From positions 1,749,273-1,813,272 of the forward strand of contig CM020510.1 of assembly GCA_009823395.1 (NCBI GenBank): DNA of 64,000 bases, in the 5' to 3' direction. The translations under genes were made by a program, and so were the position numbers. Every line of letters begins with the position of its first letter. Positions within the stretch are counted from its first letter, which is position 1. This DNA comes from Thamnaconus septentrionalis (Eukaryota; Chordata; Actinopteri; Tetraodontiformes; Monacanthidae). Below the pieces are notes generated by a model. That model was given only the letters and a program-made list of their open reading frames with translations. It was not told the DNA's origin and did no database searches. Shown here one piece after another: positions 20,876-33,335 of this stretch.

Positions 20876-21837
20876 ACAAGCTGTGAGCGCAGCGTCGCCC
20901 CTCGCTCACGCTTCCCACATTGCACAGCAGCAGTTGTGTAAATTCCGGTGGCGGCGCTCCTGACACGGAGCTGGGAATGTCAAACAAAGACCGCTGCAGG
21001 ATGGCATTCAATGTTGGAGGGACTCACTTGTAATGATGAGGACATGGGAAACATTGTTACCATTAAATATTGATGAATGGTCTTAAGCCCGAGGATCAAG
21101 CTACAGCGCCCCCTGGCTGCTGCAGGTTGGGAAAAACTGGTTCAACGGTTACATGGAACGTCGTTATGTAGTTTAATGACAAGAATAAAAGATAATTGTG
21201 AACAGTTTGTGCAATTAATTTACAGTGACTTCAGTTTATTCATGATTCCAATTTTAATTACATCTGATGATTTTTTTTTTTACAAAAGAGGCTGGACTTG
21301 TGAGATATTCAAATTAGATTTTTTTTGTAGCCTTGCACGTTTTTCCTCGCGCATCGGCTCGGCACGAGCGCCGTTCTTTTCTGTTTCACTGCACAGGCAA
21401 GATTGAGGCTATTCTGACGCTCTGATTGGTTCGCAATCACATCGAAAATTGGCAAAAAAAAAAAAAAAGAGCACACACAAGGCACACATGCAAATGTTTG
21501 AAAAATTGAACGGTTGACTTTGACTCTGCTGACTTAAAGGTTATTTTTTTTATGCCGCTGTGATCTCAGGGGAATCTCACAGTGACACAAGCCGCCGAAC
21601 TTTGACCCTTTATGTGGCTGTTGTTGTAGTTTTAACATCTGCTGGAGGTTCAAAGCGTTCAGGTCCAAACAGTTGGGAACTTCTCTTCAAAATTTAGAGA
21701 GGTAATCCAAATGTAATCACAAGTAATTAGTTACATTACTTGAAGGAAGTCATTGAAATAGTTGCACTGCAATTACATTTTCCAAGAAGGTGACCGTCAA
21801 CTGTGACTAATCACATTAGCAAAGTCATCTTATAAAA

Positions 21838-21838
<1 letters not shown>
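20876..21838. other. Unique AT-rich non-coding sequence
   Basis: T and A runs at 21270-21281 and 21453-21468. Nothing recognised as a gene or element. Confidence 0.45.

Positions 21839-21904
<66 letters not shown>
21839..21904. repeat. (CA)n microsatellite, 33 units
   Basis: One of the longest pure dinucleotide tracts in the window. Shorter CA runs follow at 22015-22053. Confidence 0.97.
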
Positions 21905-21905
<1 letters not shown>

Positions 21906-22424
21906 CCTATTTTACGAGCTCCTCTCAGCGGGAAACCTTCACAGCACCAAAACACCCCAACAGGTTTATTTTCCACCGGCGCTGCCTGCCTAACACACTC
22001 ACCCACCCGCTGCAGCCACACACACAAACACACACACAGTGCCGCACACACACCACCAGGTGTAGGTTTTGTTCTTGAGTCTTTGTCTGCAAGCACAACT
22101 CTTTTCATTCAGCCGCGCCATAAAAAAAATTAAACAGCTGCTTTTTTCACGTATCCAAAATCATGAAAACCACGGTGCATTTCAGGCAGCCCATGAATTA
22201 TGGAACAAACAAAATATAATTTGTGTGCGGGGGGGGGTGGGGAGAAATAGGCCTGGTTTGCGATTCGGCAGCGTGGAGAATGGAGCTGAAATAAAATGAA
22301 ACAGCGCCGTCGTGGTTTTTTGCACCGCTGGATTCAAGCAGATATCAGAGTGTAAAACTTTGTTTTTTTTCCAGAAGAAGAGCCTTCGAAACAGAGTATA
22401 TCATCATCATGCAGGCAGGTTGGT

Positions 22425-22756
22425 GTGCTAGTCTTGTAGTCAAGACGGCACCAACCAAACCGAGACCAAGACTTTATCAAGACTGGAGAGCATCGAGACT
22501 CAGACCAAGACTTTAAGGTCACTCTGGGTGTCACCAACAGAGTGTAAAACTGCAGCAGCTGGATTCTTTTCTGTTATTACCGTGTTATTACAGCGTTGGC
22601 TGAGTCTCCACTGGTCTGGATCAAAAATCCCCCAGTCCGCCCCAGTCACAGACTGAGACCAGACCCAGTTAAAAATGCCTCAGAGTCCGAGTCCGAGACC
22701 CAGACCCTTGAAAAGTGGTCTGGAGACCAGGACCAACCTCCAGGACTGCAACACTA
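22425..22756 (-). mobile_element. Repeat-R copy 2 (reverse)
   Basis: Contains TAGTCTTGTAGTCAAGACGG, GGTCACTCTGGGTGTCACC, CCGTGTTATTACAG, GTTGGCTGAGTCTCCACTGG and the GAGTCCGAGTCCGAGACC series in the order opposite to the forward copies. It carries the full GACC-rich arm that copy 1 has lost. Confidence 0.75.
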
Positions 22757-23679
22757 ATGCTGAGCTCCTGGCTGGACGTCCTGCAGAACATTTTGTTTGC
22801 TTTGTCTCCCTCGTCTGAGGCGTCTACTGAAGCAGGATGAAGGCCCTGGAGAGGCAGCCAGGAAGCTTGAATGGACCTCACCGTGTGGAGCAGCAGCAGC
22901 AGCAGCAGCAAGGTGTGATGGTCTCTGACAGGAGACCACCAGCTGGGGGGGCGGGCTCCTGTCATGTCCGAGGCCTGGCGACAAGGAGACGCCGCAGCTC
23001 CAGACGCTCCAGATGTGCGTCTGCCAGCGCCAGCGCCACTTTGAATTCCTGCCTCATGCATCCTCATTAAAGCAAAAACCCCTTCTAATGACAATCCATC
23101 CACACTCACTCCTCCTTTTCTTTTTTGCCATTTCACATTTTGTTCCTCGTTTGCGGGGACGCCTGAATTTTCCATGTGCGTGTTTCTTGTTGTCCTGCTG
23201 CCCGGTGCTTCTTGTCGTGCGGCGTTGTGTTTTCCTGCAGCTTTTTACTCGGACTCTGCTTGTTTGATTAGACCTGCATTGTTTTTGCTTCCTCCCAGCT
23301 GACTTTGTTTGCCTGTGTTGTGCCGCTTCCACTCAAGTCGACCTTGACCCCGGCCGCCTTCGCTGAAGCCTTTCTGCCTTTGGAATAACTATTGCTGCAC
23401 AGCTCTTCGTCCGTCTGGGCTTCTTATTGTTGGTTTCTGTTCCTCTCTGGTTGTTTAGAAATACCTTCATCCTCTTCAGCGCCCAGGGATCCACCCTGTT
23501 GCTTTTCTTAACAACTCTCTTGCCGTCTTAGCCTTATGTTATAAAAAAAAAATATATATCTCAGCATGTTGTCGATCCATACGACCAATTTTGCACAAAA
23601 CGCTATTTGATTTATTTTCTATCTTTTGCATGAATTTAGCGTTACTATTTGACACGTGTGGAAGAAATATAGTGCATAT
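22757..23679. other. Unique non-coding sequence with a short GCA tract
   Basis: A GCA run of seven units at 22890-22911 and a T/C-rich patch at 23100-23500. Overlapping frames on both strands show no recognisable domain. Confidence 0.45.
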
Positions 23680-24275
23680 GCTGTGTCTCAATTCAGGGTC
23701 TGCATCCTTGAAGTACGCATTTTGAAAGGAAGTTGCGTCATAGCACTGCGAGAAGGCTCCTCCCAATTCCCAAGGGTGCTTAGGACGCTCCAGATGCGTA
23801 CTCGGAATGCGCCCTCGTTTTAGCCGATTCCAAGGATGCACCGCTACTATCCTTCATGCACTTCTGTATCCCAGGATGTTTTGAGTGCTGCTGCAAAACA
23901 TCGTAGGATCCTGGGAAGTCAGCTGAAATTAGCGCCATCTACTGGCAAAGACACGACGTATAAATTTAAGTCTTGAAGTTTCACATAAAGTATCCAGTTT
24001 TTAACGTAGGATTTTATTTATTTGATCATCCAACGGCATCGTTAGATGGCGAACCAATGGTTAGCTTGATGCTATGAAAACGTCACTTCCGGGGTTGGCC
24101 AGCAGGAGGGAATGGCGGTGACGAAACCAGGAAATACGCCGAAGGCTAGACCGTCCCGTGTGGATACCGGGGAGGCGGGGTTTGGTCCGTCCTTCTAGGC
24201 CGGGACTCGAAGGACGCTTCCTTCAGACGGAGGACACTCGGTCTGAAGGGTGCAGACCCTGAACTGAGACACAGC
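23680..24275. mobile_element. MITE-2 copy 1 (596 bp)
   Basis: Bounded by an almost perfect 24-bp terminal inverted repeat: GCTGTGTCTCAATTCAGGG at the left and CCCTGAACTGAGACACAGC-type sequence at the right. It has no transposase. It contains an imperfect stem (23868-23883 with 23894-23909), the phrase TTAGCGCCATCTACTGGC, and a single CGCTTCCTTCAGACGGAGGA unit near its right end. It is very similar along its whole length to 59135-59746. An 8-bp target duplication is not obvious. A non-autonomous DNA transposon is the best fit. Confidence 0.85.
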
Positions 24276-24816
24276 AATAGAGTGGTACTGAATCCTTCAC
24301 TTGAGTTCATGACTGTTCGGTCTTCTGGGTGAAACTGACCCGGACCTCGGCGGTCCGGACGGCACCGACCGACCCTGCGACTCCAGCAGCACAGCCAACC
24401 TTCGCCCGCAGAGGCGTCGTTGATTGACGACGCTGCCAGTGTGGAGTGGACCTTCACCTGTGGCTGCCACCAGGCGCACATTATCAGATTACTCTGCTGG
24501 TGAATTCAGCATCAGGTTTTGGGTCGAGAGGGAATTTGTGCGAGTCAGTGTCTGATCTGCATCGCTTTTATTTGTGTTGAGTTCAGCGTGAAGCTCATTG
24601 CCTGCAGCTCATTTGGAAGCTGGCAGACGGCATCACTGCAACCTTCTCCAATAGAAGGTCGGTGAATATGGAATATAGGATGGGGAAGGTTGCTGGGTAT
24701 GAAAATGAAAATCTCCACTGTGTTCATTTGAAAGGGTGATAGATTCTGCACCTTCACAAATGCCCACAACATTATTAGCATTTATAAAGATGCAAGTAAA
24801 AAAAAATCATATTCCA

Positions 24817-24819
<3 letters not shown>
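24276..24819. other. Unique non-coding sequence
   Basis: CpG-containing up to 24480, then AT-rich. Nothing recognised. Confidence 0.4.

Positions 24820-24851
<32 letters not shown>
24820..24851. repeat. (GT)n microsatellite
   Basis: About 16 GT units. Confidence 0.95.
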
Positions 24852-24853
<2 letters not shown>

Positions 24854-27229
24854 AACTTTTAAAGACTGTTATTAACTGCAGTTTGCATGCATTTTGAGCA
24901 GATCATTTTGACATGAAATATTGATGGTGTATCACTGCTATAGTTAGCACTGACTGACTCCAACCCTGACATGTCATTAACATACAGAGTGCAGTTTTAT
25001 ATAACTCAGTGTACAGTGAATGTTTTATGAGCCCCGGCGCCATGCATTACTCTGTGCTAATGTTAGCACAGTGCAGCTTTGCATCATAAAAGACCGAGTG
25101 TACATTAAAGCTTCGCTTAACATTTATTTATTGAATTTCTGATTTCAATTAGGACTTCACAGTAGTGCGACTTTGGCTCTCTTCATTATGCTTTGCTAAC
25201 TATGACTCTCACTCTTTGCCACTTACTAATTGTTAACGATTACTTCTGTGCAAAAGTGATATTTTACCGCCATCTTTTTACACCTGCCTCAATACAAATA
25301 TTCTTTACTCTTCATTTCCTCCATTATTAATACACTTTTGACAGCACGGCTCAACTTGTCTTTTTTTGTTGTTGTATTTTTTCGACAACCATCTGCAGGG
25401 CAGTACAAAAGAAACACAACAAGGACAATAGCAAAAGCCTGATAGAAGCAGACAAGGAAGGCAGGAACAGAAAGAGGAACAAAAGACGCAGGAAAGGAGA
25501 CAAGACAATCGATGGAGGCGAGTCAGTAGCACTCTGAGCAAGAAAGCCAATCAAAGTCCCACTGCAGTCAAGTGCACACTCTGTGTGCATGTGTGTGCGT
25601 CTGTGTGATGTGTTGGGAAACTACTAGGTATATTGAAACTTAATTTTTTTTTTTTTTTTTCCTCCGATGAGGTGGCTCACCAAAACACTCCATCCATCTG
25701 CTGCTGCTCCGCTACCCCTCGGCCATATTTCACAACCCATTGTGGCTCCACCAGTCAAGTTTGCCCCTCCCCCATCCCTGCAGCAGACAGTCCAGCACCT
25801 CAGTGGAGGTTCGAGGCTCCTGCAGGCTGTCTGACACTCTGTTGTGATGGACTTTGGTTCCTCTATTTAACATCACATTCATTTACCGATGACATTTTAA
25901 CTTTGGAAAAATGTCATCATTGTGCATCGATTCTTGAAGTTTTTTGTTTTTTTAATTTTCTGTTGTTGCCTCTTCTCCTGTCTGTTCCTCCTGTTAATTG
26001 TTCATTATTGGCCTGTAAACTACAAGATACCTCAATTTGCCCAAGGGAATTAATATATATATATAATCACCACCTATCAAATGAAAGCAAAATATCAATC
26101 CAAATCAAACAGGAATGTGTTTATTCTCTCCAGTCCCCTCGTCCCTCTGCTTCCCCCCCTTCATATTTTGTTTTTTTCTCCAGAGTTAAAAGCAGCGTGG
26201 AAATGCTATTGGTTTAAAAAAAAAAAAAAAATTCGGTCTAATTTGAACCGAAGGCTGTATTCATATATTAAAAAAAAAATGACTCTCCAGCTTCCTTTTA
26301 ATCACATGGCCAGATCAGGCCTTTGAGCTTTTATTGGTCAGCCATTTAATTACTTCCAACTTTCCGTCTACGCCCAATCTTCCCCCCCCTCCTGTCACAT
26401 CCATGTTGCCTTGTCTACTTCTGTCGCCGCTATATTTTTGTAGCTTCTTAAAAAAAAAAAAAGTTCTCTCTGGCTTTCATCCCCTCTCGAGGCTCCTGAC
26501 CCGCTCCGAAGAGAGCCGAGTAAATGAAGCGGCGAGAAATAAGAGGCGTGGATCAGTTTCCAAAAAGTTCTCTCCAAAGAGCCCAGTGATAAGAGACACA
26601 TTACAGAAAGGGATGATGGGTAATTATGCTAGTGTGGAGATATGCTTTTCTAATCTGGCCTCTCCTCCTCCTCCTCCTCCTCTCCATGTCTCTTTTTTTT
26701 TCCTTCTTGCCGGGACTAAAGTCTCAGAGTTTCTCATTATTTTCTCCGGCGTCGCCCTCTCGCTCCTCCAACTCTCAGTCTGGGAGGCTGTGGGATTGTG
26801 ATATGTGCGCCGATTGCGACTCTGCCCATTTAATTCAATTTTCTGGACTACGGGCACCTTTTTGCTGGGAGTCTGCACGTGGGTTGCTTAATATCTCCCA
26901 AGTTGCCAGAACAGATACGATTCAGGGACAACGGTGGGCAGAGAATGAAGACGCATTCCTGTGGTTAAATGATGGGGTCATCGGTCAAACTGATTTTTTT
27001 TTGGGGGGAGTCCTATCATTTTTCAACGCCAAGGGCCATCTCAATCCATCAAAACACGAACCAGCAACACACACAATTTGTTAGAATCGGCTTATGAGGG
27101 GTAAATCAGGGCCCAAGACCTTCAGATTCTGATCGGCTCAGCTGGCGGCTGCTGCACAGCTGACTGGAGATGGAAAGACTGAAGGGTTTTAACCCTCGGA
27201 AGATGTTAAGGGTCAATTTGTGTTAAGGC
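24852..27229. other. Long unique non-coding stretch
   Basis: AT-rich to 26330 with T/A runs (25648-25662, 26216-26231, 26267-26279) and a small TA tract near 26050. The segment 26470-26650 has few simple repeats, carries GATGATGGGTAATTATGC and could be a conserved non-coding element, which I cannot test here. The CTC run at 26662-26682 and other frames give no protein. Confidence 0.45.
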
Positions 27230-27329
27230 TCATTTTTTTGTGTGTGTCGACCAAAGTACCGGTTGTCCTTGATTCTTCACGGAATTTGGTGACTTTTCCT
27301 CATCTACGCTCCTGAACTGGTGAGTAACA

Positions 27330-27800
27330 TCTGGACACTTTGATGTGGAGTGGAACGTCTGTTCAGATCCAAAACAAACCTGTCTGTACTTTGTTTACTT
27401 TAATGTACAATGAATCGTTTCGCCGTTGTCACATCGTTGCCGTCTGGACGGTGAAAACGGCTTTTCCTTGTAAAACGATGACGTCATCGCACCGTCACTG
27501 TCATGTGACCGGAAAAAACAAGGCATGCAACGCGGCAGCAGCAGGCACAAACAACAACGATGGCGGCGAGCGGAGTTGTCTTCGAGATTTGTTGGCAATA
27601 TTACTACAAAACCTCAGACTCACTTTTTTTTCCTCCGCTACTCGCCATTTTTGTTTTCTGTGTGTTTAGTGTGTAGCAGAAATGCCCTCTTTCTAAATCT
27701 TGGTTTCCGGTGGCTGTGTCAGCGTCTGTTAACAGCGCCACCTTTCGGTGTGGCATACGCATTACATCGTTTTCACCCACCAGCGCATCTAGGGACGGTA
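27330..27800. mobile_element. Probable MITE around a CRE-containing palindrome
   Basis: Contains a perfect 14-bp palindrome CGATGACGTCATCG (27476-27489, a full CRE) next to GTGACCGG and AACGATGGCGGCGAG. A GGTGAAAACGG block near 27450 is inverted as CGTTTTCACCC near 27768. The mix of ACGATGACGTCATCG, TGTGACCGGAAAA and TAACAGCGCCACC resembles a fish MITE. Termini are not resolved. Confidence 0.4.
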
Positions 27801-28007
27801 ATATTTCTTCAAGTTCAGAGTTGTGTAGTTTGCCTGAGCCTGAGCTGGAGTGAACATACTTCCAGAACAAAGAAATATAGATCCTTTCATCTTGGGATGT
27901 CATGTTGAGTGCTGGTGCAGCGAGTGAAAAGTCGAGTGTTAAAATGCTGACAGCGGTACAATCGTTTGTTCACTCCCTCGACTCCCTCGGAACCACTGGC
28001 TGGAGTG

Positions 28008-28056
28008 GCCAGGAGTACACACAGTAGTACACACAGCAGTACGCACGGCAGTACTA
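28008..28056. repeat. Short 12-bp tandem (AGTACACACAGC)
   Basis: Three and a half copies of AGTACACACAG(T/C) with variants AGTACGCACGGC and AGTACTAC. Confidence 0.8.
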
Positions 28057-31000
28057 CAGGGGAGCTGCTGTCCCAGCCGGTTGTGTTTTCATTATTTATC
28101 CGGTGGAGGTCCGCAGGCTCCCTTCCAGAATCCTCCTGCTTTGTATTCATGCGGCTCGGTGCAATCACACTGGAGCGCAGCCAGAGTCCAACAGTGCAGC
28201 ACTCCAGCTGCTGCGCCTGGGGAGCCCTGATGTCCTGCACCTCTCCACTCCCACGTCTCAAATCAAGGCCTCCCTCAATTTTGCGGGGTGAGTGTCATGA
28301 AAATATTCAGCGGCAGCGCCACCGCTGTTAGGGCGGTTTGTTGAAATACAATCAACGGACGATTGGGGGTGAGCATAAAATCATTGGTAGAGTTTTGCTT
28401 ACAAGGCCAGACTATCGCCCACATACATCTCCATCTCCAACGTCATCACATGGATTCCTATGGTTTGCACTCAGATGATTACTTGTTGCTATCAGGGGCG
28501 CTTTGGTCTTCTCTGCTCCTCCTACTGGGAAGCTGTTGCAAAGAGACTGAACATTGACTCAGCTCATGTCTTTACATCCAGACTAAGAGCCCTTGAGACA
28601 ACCTCCTCATATTACAACTGTTCTTTATAATATGACTCCAACTGTTGATTGTGAATTTCTGATTTTTAGTTTTTCTAGTTGTTATTTTTTTAGTTTTGCT
28701 GCCTCTTGGCCAGGACTCCCTTGGAAAAGAGTTTTTTTTTTTTAATCTCAATGGGACTTAACTGATTAAATAAAGCTTAAATAAATAAAATAAAATTAAC
28801 TGAGAATATTTCAAGGTTCGACATAGGGTGTCACGAAAACAAGAGCAGGCTGAGCAGGCTGAGCCCAAGATGCAGCAGAACGGTCGGCGCTCTCAGAGTA
28901 AGTGGTGAACCAGCAGCAGCCAGGCCATCAGAGCAGGTTTACGTACAGGTGCAGATGAGCAGAAGGCAATCAGGTGGACCAGTGGCAGGTGAGTCGTGGG
29001 AGCAGGTGCAGCTGGTCATGTTGATGATCCCTCCCAGGCCAGCTGCCACACAGGGGAGACAGAAAACAAAAAAAATAATACATTGAAATAAAAATTAGGA
29101 CAAAGTGGAACAGGTAGACAAAATTGACAGAATCCGAATCAGATTACATGTTTGATAATGTACGGACCAAGAAATAATCCAACGACAAGGAGAAAAAAAA
29201 CAAAACAAAACATTATTTCCACATTGAATTTGATTCATTAAAACATTTGATTTTTGAAAATAGCTGATGAAGATGATGCTCTGAGAGATGGTGATAGGTG
29301 GCTCCAAAGGGACGGTCCTCTATTACACAATGATAATCGTAGTTCAACAGAAGGGGCGAAGAAAGTCCTTCCTTTGACTGTCTGGTGGAGTATGAGTGAA
29401 TATCAGATGAAACAATGAAACAAAATGGAATAACACTTGGCAAGCCAGGAGTTAAGTATATGCGTTTATATATAAAGGCACAAATCTGGTATTTGTTCTG
29501 CTCGTAGACAGATTAAAGGTTGCATCTTCTGAATGAAGGAGCTGAAGGGTAACATCTGTCCACTAGACTAATCATCCTCAAGGACCTTTTTTGTCCTAAC
29601 AATCAAAATGAAACAAGAAACACTGAAACAAATGCATGTGTGTGTTGGTTGACAGCTGGTAAACCTCTTTGCCTAGCTGCGATGCCAGTTGATAGCTCAC
29701 GCTAAGCCTACCTGCGAACGTGCTAACCTATTGTTTTGGGGAATTCTACACTTTGTAAGAACACGTCTTTCCCTCCAACGCAAGTCGCACGAGTTATTTC
29801 CACACATTATTTATAAATAACCTCGGCAGAAATGCTTGGAAAACACTCGGAATGATTGCGGATGAGCTCTTTCAATTTGTGCTACGATTGATTTTTTTTT
29901 TTCCCCCATGATGAGACAACGAGACGTGTTGGTGGTGATGGCTGAGATGGAGGCCCAGCTGTAGTGTTCACGCCTCACCACCGGGTATGGCACTGTACAG
30001 TAAAAGTTATTTTAGGGCACTTTACATGTTGTTTTACATGTTTTTTTCCATCTTGTGGTCATTTTAGGTACTGCAGTCAAAATCCTATGAGGCCCAAAAA
30101 GCATGTGTCCCCACAGAGTGCAATAAAATATATATATATTTTATTTTATATAATACAGATTTCACATTTTCATCGAGAGAAAGTACCGAGGCAACAGCGC
30201 TAAGCAAAAAGTGCCCTTGAAATGGCAGAAACCTTGAGCAGTTCCTGACTGCAGAATAAAAGATCTGGAGGTCAACTGTCCGAAGGAGGGAAAGAGGAGG
30301 AGCAGAAAGGTTGGAATGAAAACGACTTAACAATAACAAACAATAGCAGCCCAACCCAATGAGTAATTTAATTATATATAATAAATTAATAATGTTATTC
30401 TAATGGTAATCACTGTATTTATAAGAAAGGAAAATGTTAATGATGAGCACCTTAGTAAAGGTTCATGTTAAGAAAATTTCACTTTGACTTTAATGCATGA
30501 ATACTGCATAATTTATTGGACTTAAATAGGGCTGCCTTGTCAGATCATCACAGGGAAGTTCAACAGAGCAAATATCCTGGCAGAATCAATACACTGAAAA
30601 AGATATATTGTACTGAAAGAGATGAATAATGCATTTGTGCTTGAGGTGTTTTACGTAACGCACTGGCAAAACACACAGCTGACCCATCAGTTCAAGAATA
30701 GCAAGACGTGGTATTCAAGTTCTAAGTCTTCAGCCTTGTACAGTGCTGGGTTGCACAGAGTGAACTGTACACTCTCCTTGCTGCTACACACAAAGGACAT
30801 GCAATCAGCAAGGTCAGAGCATTCAGTTTGAGTTCGCCGTGATGAAAACAGAGCCGGAGCGAAATGGAAAATTGTTTCGGAAGCGCTTGACTGCTGGCGG
30901 AGGCGGCGGCGGTGGCGGTGGCGGTGGTGGCGGCATCAAGGACGACAGCACAACCACACACGAGCTCGACGCAGAAAGACAGTGGGGGGGAAAAAACACA

Positions 31001-31794
31001 ACATATTAGCTGTGAATAGGTTGTTTAAGTTACCATGACATACAACAAGCTGTTCAGTGCTTGACCACCACACTCTCAGCACTTTGTGTTCATGTCTGAC
31101 ACCTACATAACAAACACTGTTGCACACTCACAGTGCAACAGGTGAATTCTGTTGTTGTTTAGTTTGTTTGGCACAACAGAAACTTTGGGGAAACTTTGGG
31201 CACAAAACACGACGGTGTGAACTTCACAATATCGTAAGCTCCAGTTTTCAGGGTTTTTGTACATTGTGGTGTTGGGTTTTCTGATTCTTGTCTAGTCTGT
31301 TTATTTTTAAAGTAAGACTTAATACACATTTTCATATATTCCAGACCATAATGTTATCTTATCACATACCACAGACCTTGGTTTGACAGGGAGCATGGAT
31401 TCTAGTTTTTATGTTGACAACAGGGTGTCATCTGTAAAAGTCCACACCCAGGGCTTTAATTGAACTGAATGCATGTACACTTGAACATCATCAGCTAAAA
31501 TAAAAAGGGGCCTTTAAATTACAGCGCCATCTTCGGTACCAAGTTGGATTTTGCCACCTCAAAACCATTTATGGGCTGAAGAAATGACATCGACCGTCAG
31601 TATATTCAACCGCATGTTAATCCCCAGGTTGGGCAGATTAAGATTATATAACTTTCAAGACTAAAAAGACATCAAAGTGAAGTGATAAAGTATCGTAGGA
31701 GAAATGTTGCGTGTTTGGTCACGTTAAACTGGTTCTTATTGAGTTGGAGTCAGGAGTTCTGGTCAGAAATTAATGTCTCATCTCATGTACAGGT
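28057..31794. other. Long unique, mostly AT-rich non-coding stretch
   Basis: Mostly AT-rich with A/T runs near 28731-28743, 29889-29900 and 30125-30155. Degenerate GCAGGCTGAGCAGGCTGAG and GCAGGTG motifs occur at 28845-29040. A GC-rich exception is described at 30779-30997. No tRNA or coding exon was recognised. Confidence 0.45.
30779..30997 (+). other. Isolated GC-rich open frame with a glycine run
   Basis: In one plus frame the sequence reads GQSIQFEFAVMKTEPERNGK, then LFRKRLTA, a run of 12 Gly (GGC/GGT codons, 30898-30933), then IKDDSTTTHELDAERQWGGK to a TAG near 30997. The composition (charged, codon-like, 78 or so codons) stands out in AT-rich surroundings. I do not recognise a family. 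It could be a lone exon, part of a diverged transcript, or an accidental frame through a GGC repeat. No clear splice acceptor or donor was found. Confidence 0.2.
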
Positions 31795-32171
31795 ACTACC
31801 CGAAAAATGAGAATATCAAGTAAAAGTTGTTTTATTTTGGCAATTTAACATAAAAGATGAAGGCAACAAATTTTATTGAGCCATTCCACGCAAATTGACA
31901 TCTCAAGCAGTTCCTTGTTGTAACTTTGCTGATTAAGATTTTCATAAAGATTTGACTTTATGTAACATTGTAATTTTCTGAGTTTTTGAATTTGAGTTTT
32001 TTTTTTTAAGCTGCAAGACCTGATCAGCAAAATCCAAAGAAATAAAAACTTGAAATATATTGATTTGCATATTATTCCTTTATATAATATGTCACAGTCA
32101 CCTTTTAAGTTGAATTGCAGAAATACTACAACCTTCTCAGGATATTCTAATTTTCTGAGTAGTACCTGGAT
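31793..32171. mobile_element. Tc1/mariner-type MITE, copy 1
   Basis: Bounded by CAGGTACTACCCGAAAAATG at the left and ATTTTCTGAGTAGTACCTG at the right, an inverted repeat of about 30 bp including GAGAATATC/GATATTCTAA. TA precedes the left terminus, as expected for a Tc1/mariner insertion; the right flank is GATA. It is 379 bp with no transposase. The centre differs from copies 2 and 3: TAATTTTCTGAGTTT at about 31970-31990 lies in the opposite orientation to theirs. Confidence 0.8.
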
Positions 32172-33244
32172 ACTCGTACTGCCGGTCTCTACCTGCCATA
32201 TAGGGCCTGCCCTCAATGCCAGCCCCCCCCCCTCCTCAAGCATCCACACAAGTCAAACACTGAGCAGAAGAGCCCCCAGTGAGGGTGACTGCAGCACAGT
32301 AGTTCACACACTGCCTGCCGTCTGCTATAATGCCTCATCTGCCATCGACGTGAGAAATGACGGCGACTTAAATGAGTCCCCGTCAACACTTTGACTCAAT
32401 CAGATGTCCTCTTGTCTGGATGACAGCAAGCGGGCAACGCCGAGAGACACCGACATGACAAACATGGAACAGTGAGAGGGGAATTTGATCAACGGCAGGG
32501 CGGAATGTGATTGAAGGCTGAAAAACACACAGACGGAATTTAACCTTGTTTTCTGCGCGTCTGTCTCTGTCTGTCCCTGTGTCTTCGGGGCAGCGTCTTT
32601 ATGAAGCCGTGCCTGTCTAAAGTTGATGCATGGAGAGACAGCTGTGCCACAGATGTTTCTTGACAAAGACAAACAAATTAAGTTGACTTCTTTCCCTTGA
32701 AGTGAAATAACAGGAGGAGACAGACCAGTTGTCACCCCGCAGCCATGTGTACAGTCTGCCTCCACTGCAGACACTTGTGCTTAATTTTGCCATCATCCTC
32801 TGGCTGCAAAAGCATCCTGATGCAATCAAGTCAGAGCGCAAGAGGGAACATGATGTTTGGCTGCAGGGCTCCTCCCCCACCCCCACTACCCCCATGCTTT
32901 GTTATTTTGAGAGCCCTAGAAAAGCAAACGAGACTCTCATATATTCAGGTGGATATTTTTTCCTTCATGGGAATGAATTGGCAGCTAATTTGACCAAACA
33001 CAAAGCAGGATTTTGGTAGAACAAGAAGAGCAAGTTTTGAAGAGCTTTGATTTCCTTCTTGTTGTCACAGTTGACAACATATTTTAAAGTGGTTTTTTTT
33101 TTTTTTACTCAAAATGGAAATTTCTATCGTCTGCTGATACTGACAGTAACTCAGCAGGTCGTCCAATCAACAGAGACCAACTTGAAGCCAACATGGGTGT
33201 TTTTAGAAATTTTCTGAATTTACTTTTTAACTGCGCTGTATACC
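32172..33244. other. Unique non-coding sequence
   Basis: C run near 32224 and T run near 33092-33105. The overlapping frames around 32729-33019 have no domain and no splice context. Confidence 0.4.
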
Positions 33245-33335
33245 ATACTAGGTACCATATATTGCGTCTCCTCCTCCGTCCAATCATAACGCGCCATTTT
33301 CACCGGTCAGTGGTCAACTGGTCACATGACCCCTC
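33245..33335 (+). mobile_element. MITE-1 copy E (fragment)
   Basis: Retains CTCCTCCGTCCAATCATAAC followed by GCGCCATTTTCACCGGTCAG and GGTCACATGACC (one base from the E-box palindrome). Both termini are lost. Confidence 0.7.

Noticed and set aside
25800..25830. GGTTCGAGGCTCC resembling a tRNA B box
   Set aside because: No A box at the right distance and no cloverleaf; not a tRNA gene.
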